A stretch of DNA of 64,000 nt from Planococcus rifietoensis (GTDB taxonomy: Bacteria; Bacillota; Bacilli; Bacillales_A; Planococcaceae): positions 948,501 to 1,012,500 of the forward strand of contig NZ_CP013659.2 of NCBI RefSeq assembly GCF_001465795.2, written 5' to 3'. Of the stretch, positions 32,445 to 40,630 are shown in pieces (the stretch's first letter is position 1; the number at the start of each line of letters is the position of its first letter). The notes beneath the pieces were generated by a model that saw only the letters and a list, made by a program, of their open reading frames with translations, was not told the DNA's origin and did not search any database. A program made the position numbers and the translations under genes.

Positions 32445-33479
32445 TTGACTTCGAAAATGATCGCACTAGGATTTTACAAACCTGGAAATACAGAACAACC
32501 GCCCGAATTCGAGGCAGTAGAATTGGACAAGCCAGAGCCAAAAGGACACGATTTGCTCGTGGAGGTAAAGGCGGTATCGGTCAATCCGACAGACTACAAA
32601 ACACGTGATTCGAAAAAGCCGGACGATGACTCCTTGACGATCGTCGGAAGGGACGTTGCCGGAGTGGTCGTTTCCGTTGGCAGTGAGTGTTCATTGTTTA
32701 AAGAAGGCGACGAAGTGTTTTATGCCGGCACCAATGTCCGGGAAGGCGGGCATAGCGAATTCCATTTGGTCGATGAGCGCATTGTCGGCCACAAGCCGAA
32801 AAACTTGAATTTCGCGCAGGCGGCTGCTTTGCCGTTGACGGGATTGACCGCAATGGAAGCCCTGTTTGTGCGTTTGGGCATTTCGAAAAACCCGCTGGAC
32901 AATGAAGGCAAGAACATCCTGATCATCGGCGCTGCGGGAGGTGTCGGTTCGATCGCTACGCAGATCGCCAAATTAGCAGGGCTCAACGTAATCGGAACCG
33001 CGTCGCGTCAGGAAACGATCGAGTGGGCCAAAGATCATGGCGCGCATCACACGATCAACCATCACCAGGAATTGCTTCCTCAATTGAAGGAACTGGATAT
33101 TGACGGCGTGGACTATATTTTCTGCCTGACCAATACCGATGACCATATGGCAGGCATGGCGGACGCGATCCGGCCTCAAGGCAAGATTTGTTCAATCTTA
33201 CCGGCGTTCGAACCGCTCGCTCCGGCCTTGTTCGGAAAAAGCGTGACCTTCGTTTACGAATTGATGTACACGCGTTCGATGTTTCAGACAGAAGACATGA
33301 TCGAGCAGCATCAGTTATTGAACGAACTATCGGAGTGGGCAGACAGCGGCAAGGTTCAGTCGACACTCAATGAAACGATGGCGCCAATCAATCCGGAAAA
33401 CTTGAAAGAAGCCTACGGAAAACTGATGTCTGGCAAGACGATCGGGAAAATTGTTCTCGAAGGTCCTGTCGAGAAATAG
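32445..33479 (+). CDS. Zinc-independent MDR-superfamily dehydrogenase/quinone reductase
   Basis: The 344-residue protein is a medium-chain dehydrogenase/reductase with the GroES-like N-terminal domain (AVSVNPTDYKTRD, VGRDVAGVVVSVG) and a Rossmann domain with IIGAAGGVGSIATQIAKLAG. The catalytic and structural zinc cysteines of true alcohol dehydrogenases are missing, as in NADPH:quinone reductase-like members. The start appears to be TTG 32445, with ggaagg 9 nt upstream; ATG 32457 is possible. It follows the pyruvate oxidase gene by 48 bp and may share its transcript. Confidence 0.83.
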   Translation: MTSKMIALGFYKPGNTEQPPEFEAVELDKPEPKGHDLLVEVKAVSVNPTDYKTRDSKKPDDDSLTIVGRDVAGVVVSVGSECSLFKEGDEVFYAGTNVREGGHSEFHLVDERIVGHKPKNLNFAQAAALPLTGLTAMEALFVRLGISKNPLDNEGKNILIIGAAGGVGSIATQIAKLAGLNVIGTASRQETIEWAKDHGAHHTINHHQELLPQLKELDIDGVDYIFCLTNTDDHMAGMADAIRPQGKICSILPAFEPLAPALFGKSVTFVYELMYTRSMFQTEDMIEQHQLLNELSEWADSGKVQSTLNETMAPINPENLKEAYGKLMSGKTIGKIVLEGPVEK

Positions 33480-33496
33480 AAAAAAGTGCTGTCTCT

Positions 33497-33521
33497 AAGG
33501 TGCATGAAACATGCGCTTTTT
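33497..33521 (+). terminator. Intrinsic terminator after the MDR dehydrogenase gene
   Basis: A 9-bp stem (aggtgcatg / catgcgctt, two G-T pairs) with loop aaa runs into ttttt. Confidence 0.6.
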
Positions 33522-33554
33522 GTGCAGCCCTTTTTTTGGATCCAAAAGAGATGG

Positions 33555-33701
33555 CAGATGTCCATTACGACGGACGCTTTCCGCGGGCACGGCTTCAGCC
33601 GCTTCCCTCGCTGCGCTCAGTCCAGGGTCTTCAGCTCGCGTCGCTCCGTCGCAAGGCTCCGTCACTGCTCCCGCAGGAGTCGCCGTCTCCATTCCCATCT
33701 G
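33555..33701. repeat. Palindromic intergenic element of about 147 bp (MITE/REP-like)
   Basis: The ends are imperfect inverted repeats beginning cagatg and ending catctg, extending about 32 bp inward with shared gacgg and gcggg blocks. The interior is GC-rich, unlike its flanks. It is non-coding and lies between convergent genes. The motif ggacgctttccgcggg resembles dispersed repeats I recall from other Bacillales, but copy number could not be checked. Confidence 0.5.
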
Positions 33702-33742
33702 CTGTTGTGAATCCTAAAATTTAAAGAAGTTAGTTCACAATT

Positions 33743-33785
33743 AAAATAACCGGAGAAAAAGAATCTCTTTTTCTCCGGTTATTTC
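33743..33785. terminator. Strong bidirectional hairpin terminator
   Basis: A stem of about 19 bp (aaataaccggagaaaaaga / tctttttctccggttattt) lies between the convergent MDR dehydrogenase and mnmM genes. Confidence 0.85.
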
Positions 33786-33835
33786 GTTTTAGAAGCTTAT
33801 GGCATAGCCCTTTTTAAATTTAGCTATCATTTCTT

Positions 33836-34396
33836 CTAGCGTTGCTGTTTTTTCTCGATCGCGACTAAAAATGGGGGCGAATGCTGTTGGTTGACGAATT
33901 CATATTTCAGGACGTCATACTCGACTTGCGGCAATTTCTTGACGTAATCCATCACGGCGTCGCGCTCTTCGCTGCCGCCCTCGTGGCCGGAGTAAATGAC
34001 GGCTAACACCAAGCCGCCAGCTTTCAAACGTTCGAGGCATTGCCCGATTGCCTGCAAAGTGCTGTTGGCTTTGGTGATGATGGTGTGGTCGCCTTTTGGC
34101 AAATAGCCAAGATTGAAAACGGCAGCCGAAATCGGTTCCGCTACGTATTGAGAGATTTTCGCATGGCTGTCGCAAATCAATTCGACATGACGAAACGCTT
34201 CTGTGCGCTGCCTGGTCGCTTCGATTGCTTGTTGCTGGATATCGAATGCATAGACTTTTCCGGAGTCACCGGTAAGCCCAGCCAGGAAATGGGTATCATG
34301 CCCGTTTCCGGCAGTGGCATCCACTACTGTATCTCCTTTTTGGACAACTTGTTCGAGCAAGGATTTGGTGAAAGGCAAGACGCGTTGCAAGGTCAT
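33836..34396 (-). CDS. mnmM: tRNA wobble-uridine methyltransferase MnmM (YtqB)
   Basis: This 186-residue class I SAM methyltransferase has VDATAGNGHDTHFLA (motif I) and FNLGYLPKGDH (motif IV). YtqB of B. subtilis, now named MnmM, methylates nm5s2U34 to mnm5s2U34 in tRNAs such as Lys, Glu and Gln. The start ATG 34396 overlaps the mnmL stop by 4 nt and has ggggagtg upstream, so the two are translationally coupled. Lys(TTT) and Glu(TTC) tRNAs are encoded in this window. Confidence 0.9.
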   Translation of the reverse strand: MTLQRVLPFTKSLLEQVVQKGDTVVDATAGNGHDTHFLAGLTGDSGKVYAFDIQQQAIEATRQRTEAFRHVELICDSHAKISQYVAEPISAAVFNLGYLPKGDHTIITKANSTLQAIGQCLERLKAGGLVLAVIYSGHEGGSEERDAVMDYVKKLPQVEYDVLKYEFVNQQHSPPFLVAIEKKQQR

Positions 34397-35346
34397 AATG
34401 CCACACTCCCCGCATAATGCTTGCCTTGCCAACTGCCGCGAGTTTCGAGTTCTTTATCGATGCCGTTTAGCACTTCCCATTTATTCGTGCTCCACATCGG
34501 GCCGATCATCAAATCGATCGGGCCGTCGCCGGTGATGCGCTGGACGACCATATCGGGCGGGATGATTTCCAGCTGGTCGGCGACGAGTTGGATATAGGCA
34601 TCTTTTTCCATAAAATCGACCATGCCTTTTTCATATTGTTTAACCATCGGCGTACCGTTGAGTAAATGCAGCAGGTGGATCTTGATTCCTTGGACGTCGA
34701 GTTTTGCGACTGTCTGTGCCGTTTCCATCATCATGTCTTTGTCTTCAAGCGGCAAGCCGTTGATGATGTGGCTGCATATATTGATGCCGTGTGCGCGCAG
34801 TTTGTTGACACCTTCTTTGTAAGTGTCAAAATCATGTGCACGGTTGATGAGCTGCGCAGTGCGCTCATGAACAGTCTGCAGGCCGAGTTCCACCCATAAA
34901 TACGTGCGTTCATTGAGTTCAGCTAAGTATTCAACAACTTCATCCGGCAAGCAGTCGGGCCGTGTGCCGATGCTGATGCCGACCACATTTTCCTGTGCGA
35001 GTGCCGCTTCGAATTGTCTTTTAATGACGTCAATCGGTGCATGGGTATTCGTATAGGCTTGAAAATAGGCGATGTATTTGGCGTCTTTCCATTTGCGGTG
35101 CATTTTCGCTTTCACCTGCTCGAATTGCACAGGGATCGGGTCGACACGGTCTCCGGCAAAATCACCGGAACCGGCGACCGAGCAAAACGTGCAGCCGCCA
35201 AAAGCGACTGTGCCGTCGCGATTCGGGCAGTCAAATCCGGCGTCCAGCGAGATTTTCATGATTTTTTCGCCGAATTGCCCGCGCAAATGGCGGTTCCATG
35301 TATAATAAAGCTTCCCGTCACTCGGGAAGGGGAATTCATTGTCCAT
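34393..35346 (-). CDS. mnmL: Radical SAM protein MnmL (YtqA), tRNA wobble-uridine pathway
   Basis: The 317-residue protein belongs to the TIGR01212 radical-SAM family. The iron-sulfur cysteines are C40, C52 and C55, in the family's long spacing (C-x11-C-x2-C). RDG and GGC flank them, and the later VGISIGTRPDCLPDEV fits the SAM-binding region. YtqA, now MnmL, is needed in B. subtilis to convert cmnm5s2U towards mnm5s2U in species lacking MnmC. Start ATG 35346 follows aaggagtgg. It is the first gene of a two-gene operon with mnmM. Confidence 0.9.
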   Translation of the reverse strand: MDNEFPFPSDGKLYYTWNRHLRGQFGEKIMKISLDAGFDCPNRDGTVAFGGCTFCSVAGSGDFAGDRVDPIPVQFEQVKAKMHRKWKDAKYIAYFQAYTNTHAPIDVIKRQFEAALAQENVVGISIGTRPDCLPDEVVEYLAELNERTYLWVELGLQTVHERTAQLINRAHDFDTYKEGVNKLRAHGINICSHIINGLPLEDKDMMMETAQTVAKLDVQGIKIHLLHLLNGTPMVKQYEKGMVDFMEKDAYIQLVADQLEIIPPDMVVQRITGDGPIDLMIGPMWSTNKWEVLNGIDKELETRGSWQGKHYAGSVAL

Positions 35347-35463
35347 AATAAAACCACTCCTTAGCTGTCATTATAACACGCAGTTGCCGGCCGAAAAGCC
35401 GACAAAAATCGTGTGCCCATTGTCCTTGTTGCGTTTCCCATGGAGTTTTGGTTAAATTGTTAA

Positions 35464-35477
35464 TGGAAGCGTTTTAT
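35464..35477 (+). promoter_or_regulatory. Candidate cre (CcpA) site upstream of scoA
   Basis: TGGAAGCGTTTTAT matches 11 of 14 positions of the cre consensus TGWAANCGNTNWCA and lies 43 bp before the scoA start. The ccpA gene is at 62420 in this window. Confidence 0.35.
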
Positions 35478-35519
35478 TGAATTAAAATTCAGTTAATGTT
35501 GCAGAGGGGGAAATGCGCG

Positions 35520-36206
35520 ATGAAACCGATTTACAATTCTGCCAAAGAGGCAGTCGAACCGATACAAGACGGAGCCACCATCATGGTTGGAGGATTCGGG
35601 CTGGTCGGCATTCCAGAACAGCTGATCCTAGCGCTTGTCGATAAAGGGGTAAAAGATCTAACAATAATTTCCAATAACTGTGGGGTCGACGAATGGGGCC
35701 TTGGCTTATTGCTGAAAAACAAGCAAATCAAGAAAATGATCGGCTCGTACGTCGGCGAAAATAAAGAATTCGAACGCCAAGTGTTGTCGGGCGAAATCGA
35801 AGTGGAGCTCACGCCTCAAGGCACGCTTGCTGAAAAAATGCGCGCAGGCGGAGCCGGAATTCCGGCGTTTTTCACACCGGCAGGCGTCGGCACAACCGTC
35901 GCTGAAGGCAAGGAAATACGCGAATTCGATGGCAAGGAACACGTGCTTGAAATGGCGTTGAAAGCGGATTTCTCACTCGTCCGTGCATATACTGCAGATA
36001 AAATGGGCAATCTCGTCTACAACAAGACTGCACAGAACTTCAACCCGCTAGCGGCAGCTGCCGGGAAAGTGACGATTGCGGAAGTCGAGCATATAGTGGA
36101 AATCGGCGATATCGACCCGAACCACGTGCAAACGCCGAGCATTTACGTACAAGGCTTGCTGCAAGCAGACCAAGAAAAACGAATCGAGCGTTTGACGACG
36201 CGTTAA
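35520..36206 (+). CDS. scoA: Succinyl-CoA:3-ketoacid-CoA transferase subunit A
   Basis: ScoA and ScoB form the enzyme that moves CoA from succinyl-CoA to acetoacetate, the entry of ketone bodies into central metabolism. The 228-residue alpha subunit has the signature VGGFGLVGIPEQL and NNCGVDEWGLG. Start ATG 35520 (MKPIYNSAKEAV) follows gagggg; a longer in-frame start at 35496 lacks a site. scoB follows after 18 bp. The candidate cre site upstream suggests carbon control. Confidence 0.93.
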   Translation: MKPIYNSAKEAVEPIQDGATIMVGGFGLVGIPEQLILALVDKGVKDLTIISNNCGVDEWGLGLLLKNKQIKKMIGSYVGENKEFERQVLSGEIEVELTPQGTLAEKMRAGGAGIPAFFTPAGVGTTVAEGKEIREFDGKEHVLEMALKADFSLVRAYTADKMGNLVYNKTAQNFNPLAAAAGKVTIAEVEHIVEIGDIDPNHVQTPSIYVQGLLQADQEKRIERLTTR

Positions 36207-36224
36207 GAAAGGGTGGGGACAGAA

Positions 36225-36878
36225 GTGGACAAACAGGCTATCAGAGAACGAATCGCAAAACGAGCGGAAAAAGAAATCAACGATGGAGATTACGTCAACC
36301 TTGGCATCGGCATGCCGACTTTGGTTGCGAACTTCATTTCCGATAATAAGCAAGTCGTCTTGCAGTCCGAAAACGGATTGCTCGGCATCGGGCCGTATCC
36401 GACAGAAGACCAAGTCGATCCCGATTTAATCAATGCCGGAAAAGAAACCGTCACGACGATCCCGGGCTCCGCATTTTTCACCAGCGCCGAGTCATTCGCG
36501 ATGATCCGCGGCGGGCATATCGATGTCGCCATTCTTGGAGGCATGGAAGTCGCAGAAAACGGCGATCTAGCCAACTGGATGATCCCAGGGAAAATGATCA
36601 AAGGCATGGGCGGCGCGATGGATCTTGTCCATGGCGCGAAAAAAGTCATCGTCATCATGGACCATGTATCAAAAGACGGTTCAGCGAAAATCAAGAAAGC
36701 ATGCGAATTGCCGCTGACGGGGAAAGCGGTCGTCAATTTGATCATCACAGAACGAGCGGTGATTGAAGTGACGGATACTGGCCTCGTGTTGAAAGAAGTA
36801 TTCGAAGGCTTCTCGGTCGACGACGTCGTCGCTGCAACCGATGCCGAGTTGAATACCGATAGCGTCAAAGTACACTGA
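36225..36878 (+). CDS. scoB: Succinyl-CoA:3-ketoacid-CoA transferase subunit B
   Basis: The 217-residue beta subunit carries the catalytic glutamate in [13 protein letters not shown] (about residue 53) and the [14 protein letters not shown] block. The start is probably GTG 36225 ([10 protein letters not shown]), with gggtgggg 6 nt upstream; GTG 36213 is inside that site. It follows scoA, and the leuS leader promoter begins 5 bp after its stop. Confidence 0.93.
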   Translation: MDKQAIRERIAKRAEKEINDGDYVNLGIGMPTLVANFISDNKQVVLQSENGLLGIGPYPTEDQVDPDLINAGKETVTTIPGSAFFTSAESFAMIRGGHIDVAILGGMEVAENGDLANWMIPGKMIKGMGGAMDLVHGAKKVIVIMDHVSKDGSAKIKKACELPLTGKAVVNLIITERAVIEVTDTGLVLKEVFEGFSVDDVVAATDAELNTDSVKVH

Positions 36879-36882
36879 GCTA

Positions 36883-36911
36883 TTGCATAAAAACAGGCGC
36901 TCAGCTAAAAT
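36883..36911 (+). promoter_or_regulatory. Promoter of the leuS T-box leader
   Basis: TTGCAT (36883-36888), a 17-nt spacer and TAAAAT (36906-36911) start just after the scoB stop and lie upstream of the T-box stem I. Confidence 0.6.
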
Positions 36912-36929
36912 GAAATCAATAGCAAATGG

Positions 36930-37139
36930 CCGTGAAGAGGAGCAGTAGGACATATATGCATAAAAGAGAGCCGGCGGATGGTGCGAGCCGGCATGCAGGA
37001 TGTCTGAACTCGCCTTGGAGTCTGCGCAATGATTGCGCCGTTTTCCGCGTTAAGGAATCAAGTTGAGCGCCTGAGCGCTAATTTGGGTGGTACCGCGGGA
37101 AAAATCCCGTCCCTTAGTTTAAGGGGCGGGATTTTTTTA
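36930..37139 (+). ncRNA. T-box leader of leuS, leucine CTC specifier
   Basis: Stem I has the agtag motif and the GGATGGTGCGA distal-loop region. The specifier loop shows gaactcgcc, with CTC (Leu) at 37009-37011. The T-box sequence aatttgggtggtaccgcgg is at 37079-37097. The terminator stem aaaatcccgtccctt / aaggggcgggatttt with a T run is at 37101-37139. Uncharged tRNA-Leu(GAG) should pair with the specifier and T-box bulge and allow read-through. Confidence 0.93.
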
Positions 37140-37201
37140 TTTTGCTGAAAACTTGTTACGCTAGCGGACATCCGCTTGTATTTAGAGGAGGAAAATCGGA
37201 A

Positions 37202-39613
37202 ATGTCTTTTAACCACAAAGAAATCGAAAAGAAATGGCAGCATCATTGGCAAGAAAACAAAACCTTTAAAACGGAGAACACGCCGGGCAAGGAAAAATTC
37301 TATGCGCTCGATATGTTCCCGTATCCATCAGGTGCCGGGCTTCACGTCGGGCATCCGGAAGGCTACACGGCGACCGATATCTTGAGCCGACAAAAACGCA
37401 TGCAAGGCTATGATGTGCTTCATCCGATGGGCTGGGATGCATTCGGTTTGCCGGCAGAACAATACGCGCTCGATACCGGCAATGACCCTGCGGAATTCAC
37501 GGCGAAAAACATCGAGACCTTCAAGCGCCAAATCCAGGAACTTGGCTTCTCGTATGATTGGGACCGTGAAATCAACACGACCGACCCAAACTATTATAAA
37601 TGGACGCAATGGATTTTCATCCAGCTTTACAATAAAGGCTTGGCATATGTCGATGAAGTAGCGGTCAACTGGTGTCCGGCACTTGGCACCGTCTTGGCCA
37701 ATGAAGAAGTGGTTGATGGGGTTTCTGAACGCGGGGGCCATCCGGTCGAACGCCGCCCGATGCGTCAATGGGTGTTGCGGATCACTGAATACGCAGACCG
37801 CTTGCTGGAAGACTTGAACGAACTCGATTGGCCGGAAAGCTTGAAGGACATGCAGCGCAACTGGATCGGCAAATCCGAAGGCGCGGAGCTCGAATTCAAG
37901 ATTGATGGCACCGGGCTTTCATTCCGTGCATTCACGACGCGCCCGGATACAATTTTTGGCGCGACTTACGCGGTACTTGCCCCAGAGCATAAATTGGTTG
38001 GGGAAATTACGACATCTGATAAGAGCGAAGCGGTAGCTGAGTATATCGACAAAGTAAAAACGAAAAGCGATTTGGAGCGTACGGATCTCGCGAAAGATAA
38101 AACGGGCGTCTTCACTGGTGCTTATGCGATCAATCCGGCAAGCGGCGAGAAAATGCCAATCTGGATTGCCGATTACGTCCTTGCAACATACGGAACAGGC
38201 GCAATCATGGCCGTGCCGGCACATGACGAACGTGATTATGAGTTCGCGAAACAATTCGACTTGCCGATCGTCGAAGTCGTCTCAGGCGGCAACATCGACG
38301 AAGAAGCCTACGCTGGCGACGGCGAACTCGTCAACTCCGGTTTCCTTGACGGCTTGAACAAAACCGAAGCGATTGGAAAAGCGATCGACTGGCTCGAACA
38401 ACAAGGTGTCGGCGAGAAGAAAATCACCTACCGTTTGCGCGACTGGTTGTTCAGCCGCCAGCGCTATTGGGGCGAACCGATCCCGATCATCCACTGGGAA
38501 GACGGCACGATGTCTCCTGTCGATGATAAGGACTTGCCACTCGAACTTCCTGTCACAACGGATATCAAGCCGAGCGGAACAGGCGAATCGCCGCTTGCCA
38601 ATATCGAGGAATGGGTTAATGTCACGCATCCTGAAACCGGCATGAAAGGCCGCCGCGAAACGAACACGATGCCGCAATGGGCAGGCAGCTGCTGGTATTA
38701 TTTGCGCTTTATCGATCCCGTTAACGACGAAGCCATCGCAGATCCGGAATTATTGAAACGCTGGCTGCCGGTTGATGTCTATATCGGCGGTGCAGAACAC
38801 GCCGTCCTTCACTTATTGTATGCGCGTTTCTGGCATAAAGTATTGTACGACCTTGGCGTCGTGCCGACAAAAGAACCATTCCAGAAATTATTCAACCAAG
38901 GGATGATCCTCGGTGAAGGCAACGAGAAAATGTCGAAATCCAAAGGCAATGTCGTCAACCCGGACCAAATCATCGAAAGCCACGGCGCGGATACGCTGCG
39001 CATGTACGAAATGTTCATGGGGCCGCTCGAAGCGTCCATCGCCTGGTCGACAAACGGACTCGACGGATCTCGCCGTTTCCTTGACCGCGTGTGGCGTTTG
39101 CTGATTGAAGACGGAACGATTTCGAGCAAAGTCAGCGACCAAAATGACGGCAAACTGGAGAAAGTCTACAACCAGACCGTCAAGAAAGTGACTGAAGACT
39201 TCGACGGCCTTCGCTTCAATACAGCGATTTCGCAAATGATGGTATTCATCAATGAAGCATACAAAGCCGAGAGCTTGCCGAAAGAATATATCGAAGGCTT
39301 CGTGAAGATGCTGTCGCCGATCGCGCCGCATTTGGCCGAAGAGCTTTGGAATAAACTTGGGCATAGCGAGACGGTAACGTATGAAGCATGGCCAACGTTC
39401 GACGAGTCGAAACTGGTCGATGATGAAGTTGAAATCGTCGTCCAAGTGAACGGCAAAGTGAGAAGCAAGCTGACTGTCGCAAAAGACAGCACGAAAGAAC
39501 AACTGGAAGAAGCGGCGCTCGCCGACGAGCACGTTCAAAAGGCGGCAGAAGGCAAGCAAGTACGCAAAGTCATCGCCATTCCAGGTAAATTAGTTAATAT
39601 CGTTGTAGGATAA
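37202..39613 (+). CDS. leuS: Leucyl-tRNA synthetase
   Basis: LeuS charges tRNA-Leu. The 803-residue class I synthetase has the HIGH motif as HVGH (48-51), a CP1 editing domain with [12 protein letters not shown] and [15 protein letters not shown], and KMSKS (576-580). The start ATG 37202 ([11 protein letters not shown]) follows aggagg; an in-frame upstream ATG-like start at 37142 lies next to the T-box terminator and has no ribosome binding site. Codon use is rich in G/C third positions, typical of a well-expressed core gene. Confidence 0.97.
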   Translation: MSFNHKEIEKKWQHHWQENKTFKTENTPGKEKFYALDMFPYPSGAGLHVGHPEGYTATDILSRQKRMQGYDVLHPMGWDAFGLPAEQYALDTGNDPAEFTAKNIETFKRQIQELGFSYDWDREINTTDPNYYKWTQWIFIQLYNKGLAYVDEVAVNWCPALGTVLANEEVVDGVSERGGHPVERRPMRQWVLRITEYADRLLEDLNELDWPESLKDMQRNWIGKSEGAELEFKIDGTGLSFRAFTTRPDTIFGATYAVLAPEHKLVGEITTSDKSEAVAEYIDKVKTKSDLERTDLAKDKTGVFTGAYAINPASGEKMPIWIADYVLATYGTGAIMAVPAHDERDYEFAKQFDLPIVEVVSGGNIDEEAYAGDGELVNSGFLDGLNKTEAIGKAIDWLEQQGVGEKKITYRLRDWLFSRQRYWGEPIPIIHWEDGTMSPVDDKDLPLELPVTTDIKPSGTGESPLANIEEWVNVTHPETGMKGRRETNTMPQWAGSCWYYLRFIDPVNDEAIADPELLKRWLPVDVYIGGAEHAVLHLLYARFWHKVLYDLGVVPTKEPFQKLFNQGMILGEGNEKMSKSKGNVVNPDQIIESHGADTLRMYEMFMGPLEASIAWSTNGLDGSRRFLDRVWRLLIEDGTISSKVSDQNDGKLEKVYNQTVKKVTEDFDGLRFNTAISQMMVFINEAYKAESLPKEYIEGFVKMLSPIAPHLAEELWNKLGHSETVTYEAWPTFDESKLVDDEVEIVVQVNGKVRSKLTVAKDSTKEQLEEAALADEHVQKAAEGKQVRKVIAIPGKLVNIVVG

Positions 39614-39618
39614 ATAAT

Positions 39619-39654
39619 GAAAGCCGCCAGGGAAATTTCTCTGGCGGCTTTTTG
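39619..39654 (+). terminator. Terminator of leuS
   Basis: The stem aagccgccag / ctggcggctt with a 10-nt loop is followed by ttttt. Confidence 0.85.
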
Positions 39655-39683
39655 TGATACTAAATTAGAGAATTAAATAGTTT

Positions 39684-39760
39684 CTGTTATTCGACGGCAC
39701 TCCAATGGCTGCTTGGGGCTCGCAGGATGCGAGTCATGCAGTTGATGCGACAGAAAGATA
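39684..39760. repeat. Degenerate partial copy of the 153-bp palindromic element
   Basis: The run attcgacggcactccaatgg followed by ctgcttgg resembles the left end of the element at 39781 (attcgactgcgtttcagggg, ctgcttgc). The rest has decayed. Confidence 0.35.
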
Positions 39761-39780
39761 AATGAAGTGAATAGAATAGC

Positions 39781-39933
39781 TTCCGCAATTCGACTGCGTT
39801 TCAGGGGGCTGCTTGCCGTGGGGCGGGTGTTGAGCCAACGTGTCGCAAAGTGCGCGACACGTTTGTCTCGCCAGCCCGCGCGGTCCCACAGGCGTCAGCC
39901 CCCTTCCACTCCGTCTCTAGTTTTAGAGCGGAA
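39781..39933. repeat. Palindromic intergenic element of about 153 bp
   Basis: The ends read ttccgc and gcggaa, and a second inverted pair, gggggctg / cagccccc, lies about 25 bp inside. The centre is a perfect 8-bp hairpin, cgtgtcgc / gcgacacg. The size and nested symmetry resemble the element at 33555-33701, but the sequences differ. It is non-coding and probably a small non-autonomous repeat or a structured transcript. Confidence 0.5.
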
Positions 39934-40060
39934 GATCTTTTTTCGACTTTAATTAATGAGCCTTGTAGAAATGCATCATATTTTGCAATGTTTCATGCTG
40001 AAAAACATGTCGCTGGTTACCCCACACTAAATGCAACAACATGCTGTTCGACCGCTTCTT

Positions 40061-40307
40061 GGGAAGCGATTCCCCCACTAGCCAGCAACTGGCTACAGAA
40101 GCAGAGCCGATTAAACAGTCTTCAAACAACGAAATCGCTCAGCCGCCAAGCGCCCAGGGTGAGCCGACGCAATAAGACAGGTGTTATTTCTGGCTTATTG
40201 CCAAAGGCCAACCCAAAGCCGGGCGGCGACTATTAAGGGAAACTGTACTTTGATGTTCAGTAACATCTCCACAAAAAACACTCACTATCCTATTCCACGC
40301 TCAACTA
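40061..40307. repeat. Tandem structured repeat, unit 1 (about 247 bp)
   Basis: It shares long exact blocks with unit 2, including 35 nt at 40187-40221 and 24 nt from gggtgagcc onwards. Predicted helices are 40065-40071 with 40133-40139 (AGCGATT/AATCGCT), 40079-40085 with 40089-40095, 40142-40147 with 40222-40227 (GCCGCC/GGCGGC), the bulged main hairpin 40157-40214 (GCAATAAG/CTTATTGC at its centre), and 40252-40257 with 40262-40267. No open reading frame is shared by the two units. Confidence 0.7.
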
Positions 40308-40554
40308 GGGAAGCGATTTCCCCGCTAGCCGGCAACTGAATAAAGAAGCTAATCTGCTTAAACCGTCTTCACACAATGAAATCTCTTAGCCGCCGAGCGT
40401 AAAGGGGTGAGCCGACGCAATAAGACAGACGTTCTTTCTGGCTTATTGCCAAAGGCCAACCCAAAGCCGAGCGGCGACTATGAAGGGAAACTGTACTTCA
40501 ATATTCAGTAACATTTCCACGAGAAAACTCCCGCTATCTTTGATTCTGTCTACT
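40308..40554. repeat. Tandem structured repeat, unit 2 (about 247 bp)
   Basis: A diverged second copy. The main hairpin and the outer GCCGCC helix (40389-40394 with 40470-40475) are kept. Two helix changes relative to unit 1 would be C-A mismatches on the plus strand but G-U wobbles on the minus strand. The small hairpin equivalent to 40079-40095 has decayed. The unit ends about 40 bp before the ytfP terminator. Confidence 0.7.
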
Positions 40555-40596
40555 TTAAGAAGTGAGTTCTCATTTGCTCTTTCAATTTCATTCCAA

Positions 40597-40630
40597 AGAA
40601 AAAAGCCCATTGCTTAAGCAATAGGGCTTT
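40597..40630 (-). terminator. Terminator of ytfP
   Basis: On the minus strand the hairpin aaagccctattgctt / aagcaatgggcttt is followed by a T run. It includes the ytfP stop codon. Confidence 0.8.

Noticed and set aside
37142..37201. A longer N terminus for LeuS.
   Set aside because: It would start at the T-box terminator without a ribosome binding site; aggagg at 37186-37191 serves ATG 37202.
39850..40236. A 128-codon open frame across the repeat region.
   Set aside because: It has no ribosome binding site, crosses unrelated repeats, and the frame is not kept between the two tandem units.
40061..40554. Possible group II intron, RNase P RNA, tmRNA or 6S RNA.
   Set aside because: No domain V, no P4 core, no tRNA-like ends and no 6S-type central bubble could be recognised.
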